This document shows positions 1 through 5,960 of a stretch of 7,580 nt of DNA, one piece after another (within the stretch, counting starts at the first letter, position 1; each line of letters opens with the position of its first letter). The stretch is taken from assembly GCA_030619095.1 (NCBI GenBank), contig JAUXCB010000070.1:1-7580 (forward strand), given 5' to 3'. The notes under the pieces are model-generated. The model saw only the letters and a list, made by a program, of their open reading frames with translations, was not told where the DNA came from and made no database searches. The position numbers and the translations under genes are program-made. This DNA comes from Verrucomicrobiota bacterium. Lineage in GTDB: Bacteria; Verrucomicrobiota; Kiritimatiellia; Kiritimatiellales; Tichowtungiaceae.

Positions 1-187
1 AAAACCCGATCCACAGGGTATACGCAATATTCTGCGCAGAAAGAAGCGTGCCCAGCCCGTTGAGCGCCGAGCTGTCTAAAAACAGAGTCACCGGATGGCC
101 TTTGAGCAGCCCCTGCTCCGTCAGCAAAAAGGTGAGGATAAAAAAGATCAGAAAAAAGAGCTGATAGAAACGGCGCAGGGTTCTCAT
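1..187 (-). CDS. NapH-like membrane polyferredoxin (4Fe-4S binding protein), 3' part missing
   Basis: Only the first 62 codons are inside the window; the frame is open to base 1. The peptide begins MRTLRRFYQLFFLIFFILTF, a short basic N-terminus followed by a strongly hydrophobic segment (about residues 8-22). A short loop then holds HPVTLFLDSSALNGLGTLLS, and a second hydrophobic stretch begins near residue 54. This layout (basic start, first helix, then a 'P..LFL..D.L..LGTLL' segment before the next helix) is typical of the N-terminus of NapH/MauN-type membrane proteins, whose later part carries CxxCxxCxxxCP clusters. Those clusters would lie outside the window and are not seen. The ATG overlaps the stop of the DUF362 gene as ATGA, and a GAGGG Shine-Dalgarno sits 7 bases upstream inside that gene's last codons. 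Its likely role is passing electrons between the quinone pool and the envelope redox proteins encoded upstream. The gene is certain; the family call rests on the N-terminal pattern and context. Confidence 0.75.
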   Translation of the reverse strand, partial: MRTLRRFYQLFFLIFFILTFLLTEQGLLKGHPVTLFLDSSALNGLGTLLSAQNIAYTLWIGF

Positions 188-1152
188 GAAGCGGCCCTCA
201 CTTTTTTAAAGATCCGCAGCTGGTGAGGATCCATAACCCCCAACCCGAGACGGGCCGCCAGCGTAAGATATCCAACCTCCCGAGGGTCGCGGCCGAGCCG
301 CCGGGCACCGAAACTGTCGAGCGCGACCAAATCGGTGCCTGCAGCAACCACATCTCCGGGGCGGACATCAGACGGACGGCCCCCCGTCGGACCGTTGCTC
401 ACCAGCAGGCGCGAGCCATCAAGAACCACCAGCGTGGGACGGATAAACTGTGCGAGATCCGCGATGACTTCGTCAATCGCCTGATGCAGCCGGTTGCGGG
501 CACCGCCCAGCAGGCCATACCAGATTTTCATGCTCAGGGAGACCCCGCAGAGATTGTGGGACTTTACGGTCGGAATCCCGATCAGTTTATCCGCCCATGC
601 GAGCGGACGATACAGAGCCTCCCATTCCGGAATCCGCAAGGTGCCCACCTTGACCCGCTCAAACAGAGAGTCCGACGGAAGCCACACCTCCCCGCCTGCC
701 GATTGTACAGCCTCCATCAGACCGGATTTCACAAAACAGCCCTCGGGGTTGTTGATGGGGTTATCGATCACCCGCACCTGCGCACCTGCAGAAATGCATT
801 GGCGAACCACCTCGCCCGTCACCGCCGGAGAGCTGGTGGCTCCGAGATGCGAGGGACGGTCAAACGCGCAGTTGGGCTTGAGCAGCACCCGGTCGCCTGC
901 CTTGATGAAGCGGCGGATTCCGCCCAATTCCTGAAGGGCCGCACGAACCGCCAGTGCAGGATCGGTTCCCTCTGCGACGGCCATCATTCCCTCTGTTCCA
1001 GGAACCGCAAACGATGGAACTGTTTTGGCCGTTTGCACGGTCGGAACCAAATTTCGGTTATGAAAAACCCCGGTCAGTGCGGCCGTTCCGGCAGCCACCC
1101 CGGTGGCACCCCCCATCCGCAACAAGAAATCTCTCCGGCTGGAAACCTTCAT
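184..1152 (-). CDS. Tat-exported DUF362 domain protein
   Basis: This encodes 322 residues from the ATG at 1152. The start is chosen because it overlaps the stop of the preceding gene as ATGA and begins directly with a Tat signal (SSRRDFLLRM at residues 4-13, then an alanine/glycine-rich hydrophobic stretch to about residue 29). A longer in-frame start at 1191 would add 13 residues lying inside the preceding gene, ahead of the twin arginines, and is less likely. DUF362 hallmarks are visible: VLLKPNCAF (residues 89-97), a 'TSSPAVTGEVVRQC' segment, IGIPTVKSHN (191-200), the following SLSMKIWYGLLGG, and VVLDGSRLLVSNGPTGG near 242-258. It has four scattered cysteines (95, 119, 139, 202) and no CxxCxxC, so unlike some DUF362 proteins it has no ferredoxin domain of its own. 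DUF362 proteins often sit beside iron-sulfur membrane proteins, as here, but their biochemical role is not settled. An envelope redox function is inferred from the Tat signal and neighbours. Confidence 0.88.
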   Translation of the reverse strand: MKVSSRRDFLLRMGGATGVAAGTAALTGVFHNRNLVPTVQTAKTVPSFAVPGTEGMMAVAEGTDPALAVRAALQELGGIRRFIKAGDRVLLKPNCAFDRPSHLGATSSPAVTGEVVRQCISAGAQVRVIDNPINNPEGCFVKSGLMEAVQSAGGEVWLPSDSLFERVKVGTLRIPEWEALYRPLAWADKLIGIPTVKSHNLCGVSLSMKIWYGLLGGARNRLHQAIDEVIADLAQFIRPTLVVLDGSRLLVSNGPTGGRPSDVRPGDVVAAGTDLVALDSFGARRLGRDPREVGYLTLAARLGLGVMDPHQLRIFKKVRAAS

Positions 1153-2075
1153 TCTTCCCGTCCCTCCCGCGCGCCCTGCAGCGCACGCCAATGGCGCAGG
1201 AGATCTTCCTTTGACTCCACATCGCGCACGCCCCAGAGCCCTTTCTCCGCAACCTCCACAACCTCCCAGGTTCCAAACATAGATCCGCCGACCCCGCCGG
1301 CCTGCGTAAAAATCTCTTCTCCGCCGTACTGCGTCAACTCGTCGACATATTCCGCCAACGCCTCCTTTCCGCCCTCCGCGCCAAACCAGAGGGCTTCAAC
1401 ACCATCGAGCACAACCCGGGCGATCTGCACGTTATGGAGAGCTGAAAATCCAAAAGCGTTTTCAAGCAAAAACCCTTCGGAGCCCGGCACAAGCATTTCC
1501 CCGGCCAATACCGCCGGGGTGCGTTCTGCCTCAGACGTGTGCGGCTCGCTATCCGGGCCGCCTAGATGATGGATGATCTTTTCCGCCAGATTTCGGGCGG
1601 TCTCCAGATCGGAACCGATCTGTTGCGCGCTCAACTGCAGGTAAAAGGTTCCGACAATCGCCGCCACCTGACCGGGAACCGTGTAGCCATCCAACGAGTC
1701 AAGCAAACGGAATTCTGCCGGGCGCTCTCCGGAAAAAGCACCGCGCGCACCGCGCGCATCGGCGAATTCGTACAGATACATATCCCATCGGTGGCGATCG
1801 GAAGCCCACTCCCCGCAATACAGCCCGGAGGCACCATACTGCAAATAATAGTCGGCGCGGCCATTAATTTTTTCATACATGCGATCCGCCGAAAATGCCT
1901 CCCCGCCTTCCAGCAACCACCCCGCTAATGAGAGAGGCACCGGCAGCGAAGAACCCGTGGCTGCCGGTGGCTCAAAAAAAGCCGGGTCGTACTGTCGGCC
2001 CTTCCAAAAGAAGATCGATACCAGAACGAACGGAAACAACCAACCGGCGATCAAAATCTGTCGGCATTTCACCAT
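1149..2075 (-). CDS. membrane-anchored DUF6599-type protein
   Basis: This encodes 308 residues from the ATG at 2075. The start is preferred because it sits 11 bases after the aldo/keto-reductase stop, has GAGGG 8 bases upstream overlapping that stop, and opens directly with MVKCR and a hydrophobic segment (residues 6-23) that looks like an uncleaved signal anchor. An in-frame start at 2177 would overlap the upstream gene by 30 codons and place 34 polar residues before the anchor. The soluble part carries the pattern I associate with DUF6599: AGWLLEGGEAFSADRMYEKI then NGRADYYLQYG (residues 51-81), and WDMYLYEFADARGARGAFSGER (97-118). The second half (about 200-300) contains ALHNVQIARVVLDGVEALWFG and may be a related fold half. 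No metal or cofactor motif is visible; only two cysteines (4 and 87). The function of the family is unknown to me. Its position between two Tat-exported redox proteins suggests an accessory or structural part of the same envelope complex. Confidence 0.8.
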   Translation of the reverse strand: MVKCRQILIAGWLFPFVLVSIFFWKGRQYDPAFFEPPAATGSSLPVPLSLAGWLLEGGEAFSADRMYEKINGRADYYLQYGASGLYCGEWASDRHRWDMYLYEFADARGARGAFSGERPAEFRLLDSLDGYTVPGQVAAIVGTFYLQLSAQQIGSDLETARNLAEKIIHHLGGPDSEPHTSEAERTPAVLAGEMLVPGSEGFLLENAFGFSALHNVQIARVVLDGVEALWFGAEGGKEALAEYVDELTQYGGEEIFTQAGGVGGSMFGTWEVVEVAEKGLWGVRDVESKEDLLRHWRALQGAREGREE

Positions 2076-2086
2076 ACAGATCGCCC

Positions 2087-3205
2087 TCAGGCCAGTACGC
2101 TTTCGGCACGGCGAATATGATGAACAATCGGAACGCCATTGCGGCACGCCTGTTCGCAGAGCGTGCAATCCAAACAAATCGCGGCCGACGGGGCTTGGGC
2201 CAGCTCCCGATAGGTTTCAAAAGCGGTCTCCACGTAGTCGGGATGTTCCATGTAGTAATCGGAGCAACGCACCACATCGGCCACCGGAAGCCCGAGGGGA
2301 CAGGCCTGCTCACAGAGTCCGCACATGGAGCAGTGACCGGTCGATGCGATCGAGATGGAGTCGCGAATCCGAAAGCCTTTGTCCGGATCGGCGGGCTGTG
2401 CGGCCGCTTCCAGCATCCGCTGAATATCTTGAAATGAGGTCAATCCCTTGTTGATGGTTGTAATCCCTGCGGTGGCCAAATAATGAGGAACCGCATCAAA
2501 ATAGAGATCGTCATTGATGTTTTTACGAGTCTTCATCAGCACAATACCGAGACCTTCTTTTTCGGCTCGCTCAAACAGCGCGGGGAATGCATCGCGATCC
2601 TCCATGCTGTAGGAATAGGCCGGCATCAGCGCATCGTAGAATCCCTGATTCAGTGCATTGTTCATGCAGGCAACCACCTCTTTGTGTGTTGTCAGCCCAA
2701 TGTAGCGAAACTTACCGGCTTTTTTCCAGCGCTCCGCCGCGCGTTTATAGGCGGGATCCTTCACCTGCTCAGCCTTGTGGATGTTGAAAAACGCGATGTC
2801 GACGCTCTCTACGCCCAGGGTTTCGAGTGCGGCATCCATCGCGGCATCATCGTCCGGCTTCCAGGTGATCTTAAGTCCGAGAATCACCTTGTTACGCTGC
2901 CCCTTGATCGCCTCCGCCACATGATCCGCCGCAACGCCATTTTTATAGTTCACAGATGTGTGAATAAAGTTCAGCCCCTGTGTTATGGCATATTTCATCA
3001 CATTCACATCCTGCCCCGGGCCGGTTCCCAAAGAAATGGGTGGAATCATCAGATCGGTTTTGCCCAGTCTTCGGAGAGGCAGGCCGGATGGCTTTTCAGC
3101 CGCCTCCACCGTGTGCGCACCCGCTCCGACCCATGCGGCCGCCCCGGCCAGCACACCAGCACTCTTGAAAAAATCACGACGTGAAACCTGTTCTTTCGTC
3201 TTCAT
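2087..3205 (-). CDS. Tat-exported aldo/keto reductase-like protein with two [4Fe-4S] motifs
   Basis: This is a 372-residue protein. A Tat signal is clear: VSRRDFFKSAG at residues 7-17, a hydrophobic stretch to about 29, and a likely cleavage site after VEA (residue 35). The AKR barrel follows (about 42-270), opening with LPLRRLGKTDLMIPPISLGTG. Catalytic-tetrad equivalents are Tyr87, Lys112 and His143 (FFNIH), but the usual Asp of 'FFDTA' is His82 (NFIHTSVNY). The C-terminus holds two complete ferredoxin motifs, C292-C295-C298-C302 followed by Pro, and C344-C347-C350-C354, joined by a Tyr-rich helical linker; this is the usual tail of AKR-ferredoxin fusions. The start has a perfect AAAGGAGG Shine-Dalgarno and a promoter upstream, and it is the first gene of the redox operon. 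Folded, cofactor-loaded export fits Tat. NADPH-dependent reduction is doubtful, because the periplasm has no NADPH pool and the Asp is replaced. The substrate is unknown. Confidence 0.9.
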   Translation of the reverse strand: MKTKEQVSRRDFFKSAGVLAGAAAWVGAGAHTVEAAEKPSGLPLRRLGKTDLMIPPISLGTGPGQDVNVMKYAITQGLNFIHTSVNYKNGVAADHVAEAIKGQRNKVILGLKITWKPDDDAAMDAALETLGVESVDIAFFNIHKAEQVKDPAYKRAAERWKKAGKFRYIGLTTHKEVVACMNNALNQGFYDALMPAYSYSMEDRDAFPALFERAEKEGLGIVLMKTRKNINDDLYFDAVPHYLATAGITTINKGLTSFQDIQRMLEAAAQPADPDKGFRIRDSISIASTGHCSMCGLCEQACPLGLPVADVVRCSDYYMEHPDYVETAFETYRELAQAPSAAICLDCTLCEQACRNGVPIVHHIRRAESVLA

Positions 3206-3209
3206 GAAT

Positions 3210-3217
3210 CCTCCTTT
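3210..3217 (-). promoter_or_regulatory. strong Shine-Dalgarno of the AKR-like gene
   Basis: The minus strand reads AAAGGAGG, a perfect match to the anti-Shine-Dalgarno, 4 bases before the ATG at 3205. It is the strongest ribosome binding site in the window and fixes this start. The other genes use weaker sites embedded in the end of the preceding gene. Confidence 0.85.
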
Positions 3218-3228
3218 AATAGAACCAC

Positions 3229-3260
3229 CTATTGTACTTCAGATAGAATTCGAAGTATAG
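3229..3260. repeat. interrupted inverted repeat overlapping the -10 box
   Basis: The segment ACTTC (3236-3240) pairs with GAAGT (3252-3256), and the stem continues with CTAT (3229-3232) against ATAG (3257-3260) after a 3-base bulge (3233-3235). The right arm contains the -10 hexamer and the left arm lies in the leader. Because transcription would start inside it, near 3247, it would act as a DNA site rather than as an RNA hairpin. It could be chance in an AT-rich leader. Confidence 0.35.
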
Positions 3261-3282
3261 CCGCCTCCTCGAACCCGGTCAA
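3254..3282 (-). promoter_or_regulatory. sigma-70-type promoter of the redox operon
   Basis: On the minus strand, TTGACC (3282-3277) and TATACT (3259-3254) are separated by exactly 17 bases. Each hexamer matches the housekeeping consensus at 5 of 6 positions. Transcription would start near 3247, giving a leader of about 40 bases that contains the perfect Shine-Dalgarno of the AKR-like gene. It is the only convincing promoter seen in the intergenic gap, and it gives the second operon its own transcription independent of the signalling operon. Confidence 0.65.
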
Positions 3283-3289
3283 TCGGGTT
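3272..3289. repeat. 18-base inverted repeat spanning the -35 box
   Basis: The arms AACCCG (3272-3277) and CGGGTT (3284-3289) are perfect complements around a 6-base centre. The -35 hexamer (3277-3282) lies in the centre and touches the left arm. This position suits an operator where a bound regulator would block or recruit RNA polymerase. It is also a potential small hairpin, and four T residues follow it on the plus strand, but no plus-strand gene is present for it to terminate. Confidence 0.5.
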
Positions 3290-3296
3290 TTGATAT

Positions 3297-3339
3297 CCAG
3301 CGAACCTGAATTGGGTTTATCTCTCACCCGTTCGCTTGG
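3297..3339. repeat. inverted repeat upstream of the redox-operon promoter
   Basis: The arms CCAGCGAAC (3297-3305) and GTTCGCTTGG (3330-3339) are complementary over 9 pairs with one bulged base. A smaller nested pair, GGGT (3313-3316) and ACCC (3326-3329), lies inside. It sits 15 to 57 bases upstream of the -35 box and 40 to 80 bases after the response-regulator stop. No U-run follows on the minus strand, so it does not look like a standard intrinsic terminator. It could be a hairpin ending or stabilising the upstream mRNA, or an activator site. Confidence 0.4.
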
Positions 3340-3378
3340 CTCACTCGAGGCACAGAGGTGTAAAAACGAGGAAGAAGC

Positions 3379-3975
3379 TTACCTCTCAGGGGTTGGCTGA
3401 GGATCGATATTTAGTTTTTCAATTCGATATCGCAGAATGCGGCGGGTGGTTCCCAGCACTTTGGCGGCGCGGGTCTGCACACCGCCGGTGCGGCGCAAGG
3501 CCTCCGAAATCATCACGCGCTCGTAGTCTTCAACCGCCTCTTTGAGAGGCCTCTCCGCCTCCGGCGAGGGACGGCAGGCCAGCTCTTTCTCCATGTGCCG
3601 AAGGCGCTGTTCAATCCCGGCTGTTTTGAGCGCCCGATGCACGACAAGACGAAGCTCGTCGATATCAAACGGCTTGCGGATATAGTCGATAGCCCCCAGG
3701 TCAAGGGCCTCCATGACGGGACGGATCGAAGGGGCGCCACTAATCATGACCACGGGGAGGTCGGGGTTTGTTTTTTTAAATTCCCGGAGGAAGCTCACGC
3801 CGTCAACCCCGGGGAGAATCACATCGAGAAGAACCACGTCTACCTCGTTTTCTGCCAAGGTGGTTTGAGCCTCTTCGGAGGAACGAGCCGTAAGAACCTC
3901 ATAGGTGTCGGCGAAGACCCGGTGCAGGGAGTCGAGCAGGTGACGGTCGTCATCGATAATCAACAGGCTTTTCAC
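3379..3975 (-). CDS. response regulator, receiver plus Fis-type HTH, no AAA+ domain
   Basis: This encodes 198 residues from a GTG at 3975 that overlaps the stop of the preceding kinase gene as GTGA. The receiver domain (about 1-118) is complete: acidic pair Asp8/Asp9, phospho-acceptor Asp51 (VVLLDVILPG), Ser79 at the switch Thr/Ser position, and Lys101 followed by Pro. A short coiled linker (120-145) leads to a Fis-type helix-turn-helix (about 147-191): VEDYERVMISEALRRTGG, then TRAAKVLGTTRRILRYRIEK. That C-terminus resembles the DNA-binding domain of sigma-54 activators of the NtrC/NifA type ('AA..LGTT.RIL.Y...K'), yet the central AAA+ ATPase is absent. The overall size matches short regulators such as RegA/PrrA/ActR. 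It should bind DNA when phosphorylated by one or both adjacent kinases, acting without a sigma-54 ATPase function. The gap promoter 170 bases downstream is the obvious candidate target, by inference. Confidence 0.92.
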   Translation of the reverse strand: MKSLLIIDDDRHLLDSLHRVFADTYEVLTARSSEEAQTTLAENEVDVVLLDVILPGVDGVSFLREFKKTNPDLPVVMISGAPSIRPVMEALDLGAIDYIRKPFDIDELRLVVHRALKTAGIEQRLRHMEKELACRPSPEAERPLKEAVEDYERVMISEALRRTGGVQTRAAKVLGTTRRILRYRIEKLNIDPQPTPER

Positions 3976-5960
3976 GCAGCTGGCTCTCCTGTTTTCGCGC
4001 TGGCAGGAAGCGAAAGAGCAACCTCGGTATGACCGGGGCGGCTTTCGATAGAGATGAGTCCGCCATGATCAATCATGGTGCGGCGAACGATGGGGAGGCC
4101 GAGACCAATCCCGCGCGCCTTGGTGGTGCAGAAGGGAGAGAACACTTTTTCGATGAGGTCATCCGCGATTCCTGTGCCGTTATCGAAAACCTCGATCATC
4201 ACTGCGAGGCGGGCAATGCCGATTTCGCCGCGCGAGGCTTTTACAGTAACGGCAGGCTTCGAATTTTCCGCCACAGCGGAAAAGGAATTCACCAGCAGGC
4301 GGGAAACCGAGTCGGCCAGTGCATCGAGATCGCCCCGAACGGGCGGGAGATCCGGTTGCAGATCAATCTGGACGGCGCATTGCGGGATTTCATCGCTCTG
4401 GCGGGCCTTGCAGACGGCCCGGTCGAGAAGCTCCGCGACATCGACATCGGCGAATTGAAGCGTGGGGGGACTGGCGTATTCATCGAGCTGGTCAATCATG
4501 CGGTTGAGGCGGGAAACCTCCTCGGTGGTGATCTCACAGAACTGCGTGCGGAACTCTTCGTCGGCGTAGCGCTCCGGCAGGAGCTGTGAGAAGGTGCTGA
4601 TCGCGACGAGCGGGTTGCGCACCTCGTGAGAAATGGCGGCGGCGAGCTCGTTCCAGAAAGTGGCGCGTTCCAGATTATTCTGCTTTTCGCGCAGAATCCG
4701 ATCTTCGGTCATATCATTCAGCACGGCCATTGCACCCACACACTGCCCGTTCTGCCGCAAACAGCAGGTCTGAATGGACAGCTCGCGCCGGGTCGACGGT
4801 TCGACCCATGAAACCGTTTCGCCCCGGCCGTCAGCCTGGATACAGCGGTTGAGCTGGGAGGCGATATAGCCTGAAATCCGTTCGACGGGTTTGCCAATCA
4901 CCTCTTCAGCCTTCACGCCCAGCAGGGTTTCCACACCCTTATTGAACCAGCGGACCGCACCGCCCAGACCGGTGGCAATAATTCCGACCGGAATGGCCTG
5001 CAAAAGGTTTTCGGCCAGCGCTTTTTCGAGAGCGAGGCTTTCGTGGAGCAGAGAGTTTTCGATGGCAACAGAAACCTGTTCGGCCAGCCGGGTGAGCTGT
5101 TCAATGTCGTGCTGTTCAAACGGTGCTCCGGAAGAGGAGCGCCCGAGAGAAAGCCAGCCGTTGAGGCGTTCGCGGCCGAAAAGCGGGAGGATGGCTTCCG
5201 CGCCCATGCGATCAAGCATCTGCTCAATCAGAACCCGTTCATTGATCGATTCGATGTGCCGGAGCATGGAGCGGGAAATACTGTGGGCATGAATCTGAAG
5301 CCACTGCACGAACGGATCCGTTTTCTGAAACTCCAGCATTCGGGTTTCTTCCATGCATTTGATACCTGCACGGAACCGGTACACCTCCTCGGGCGTAATG
5401 GAAAAAATGGCGACCCGCGAAACGTGCGAACAGCTGGCGACCCCCTCCACAATGCTTTCGAGCATGATGCCGATATTATCGAACCGGCGAAATGCGCTGG
5501 AGAAATGGTACAGTGAAGGAGACAAATCCTCACGGGGAGGCTCCGGTGCCGGAATACGATCCAGCCCCTCCTTCAGAATCCGGTTTTCCTGCTGCAGCCG
5601 CAAGTGCGACTGCACCTGCTCAAACAGGGTTTGAAGGCGAAGACGGTCCACGTCCGCCGGTTCAATGGAGTAGACCCCTGCTGCTGCGGCCTGCAGGCCG
5701 GGGTCGGATCGCGGGGCGCCCAGCGCAATCACGATCACAGAGGGAAACTCTTTGCTCATCCGGGATAGCAGCCGGATGCAATCGGTCGCGCGCAAATCCA
5801 TGAAGAGAAGCGTGGAGCTGTTCTGATGAAGGAGCAGTTCGAGGCGCGCGGGATCCGCGACCTCCTGCACCTCGGATCGCTCATAGAGAAAACCGCGGAT
5901 ATGCTGCAGCAGAACAGCATCCTGTGTGTAAATGATACTGACAGGAAGAACACTCATCAC
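3972..5960 (-). CDS. sensor histidine kinase: pseudo-receiver, GAF, PAS, HisKA, HATPase
   Basis: This encodes 662 residues from GTG 5960, or 661 from the ATG immediately after it (5957). The stop of the preceding kinase overlaps both (GTGATG), so translation is coupled; AAGGGGG lies 7 to 10 bases upstream. No transmembrane segment is seen, so it is a cytoplasmic kinase. Domain order: a receiver-like fold (about 5-115) with the acceptor-like Asp55 (LLFMDLRATD) but lacking the N-terminal acidic pair, the switch Thr/Ser (IALGAP) and the Lys (YSIEPAD); a short coil (115-135); a GAF domain (about 150-305, ending VSVAIENSLLHESLALE); PAS (about 315-420); HisKA with AAISHEVRNPL and His445; and HATPase with Asn558, DNGTGI (593-598), a VFSPFCTTK F-box (607-614) and GIGLGL (617-622). 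Kinase residues are intact, so it should be active. Vicinal cysteines 399/400 and Cys407 lie in the PAS strands. It shares its layout and much H-box sequence with the preceding kinase. Confidence 0.92.
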   Translation of the reverse strand: MMSVLPVSIIYTQDAVLLQHIRGFLYERSEVQEVADPARLELLLHQNSSTLLFMDLRATDCIRLLSRMSKEFPSVIVIALGAPRSDPGLQAAAAGVYSIEPADVDRLRLQTLFEQVQSHLRLQQENRILKEGLDRIPAPEPPREDLSPSLYHFSSAFRRFDNIGIMLESIVEGVASCSHVSRVAIFSITPEEVYRFRAGIKCMEETRMLEFQKTDPFVQWLQIHAHSISRSMLRHIESINERVLIEQMLDRMGAEAILPLFGRERLNGWLSLGRSSSGAPFEQHDIEQLTRLAEQVSVAIENSLLHESLALEKALAENLLQAIPVGIIATGLGGAVRWFNKGVETLLGVKAEEVIGKPVERISGYIASQLNRCIQADGRGETVSWVEPSTRRELSIQTCCLRQNGQCVGAMAVLNDMTEDRILREKQNNLERATFWNELAAAISHEVRNPLVAISTFSQLLPERYADEEFRTQFCEITTEEVSRLNRMIDQLDEYASPPTLQFADVDVAELLDRAVCKARQSDEIPQCAVQIDLQPDLPPVRGDLDALADSVSRLLVNSFSAVAENSKPAVTVKASRGEIGIARLAVMIEVFDNGTGIADDLIEKVFSPFCTTKARGIGLGLPIVRRTMIDHGGLISIESRPGHTEVALSLPASAKTGEPAA

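Noticed and set aside
1153..1191. Upstream start for the DUF362 gene adding 13 residues
   Set aside because: The added Ala/Gly/Arg-rich segment lies within the end of the preceding gene, and the ATG at 1152 gives a normal Tat signal and an ATGA overlap.
223..1569. Long plus-strand open frame of 448 codons opposite the DUF362 and DUF6599 genes
   Set aside because: It runs antisense across two well-supported genes. Its translation is rich in Arg, Pro, Ser and His with no domain pattern, as expected from the reverse of GC-rich coding sequence.
2076..2177. Upstream start for the DUF6599-type gene adding 34 residues
   Set aside because: It would overlap the ferredoxin tail of the AKR-like gene by 30 codons. 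The ATG at 2075 has a well-placed GAGGG and begins directly with the membrane anchor.
2483..3184. Plus-strand open frame of 233 codons opposite the AKR-like gene
   Set aside because: It is antisense to a gene with clear motifs and a strong ribosome site. Its product has no recognisable pattern.
3272..3294. Intrinsic terminator (6-pair stem followed by TTTT on the plus strand)
   Set aside because: No plus-strand gene ends there, the stem is short, and the site coincides with the -35 box of a minus-strand promoter, so an operator-like reading fits better.
3206..3378. Sigma-54 promoter in the intergenic gap
   Set aside because: It was looked for because the regulator's HTH resembles NtrC-type activators. 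No TGGCAC-N5-TTGC-like pair was found on the minus strand.
4029..4589. Plus-strand open frame of 186 codons opposite the second kinase
   Set aside because: It is a shadow of the kinase catalytic domain, with no independent start signal or protein family pattern.
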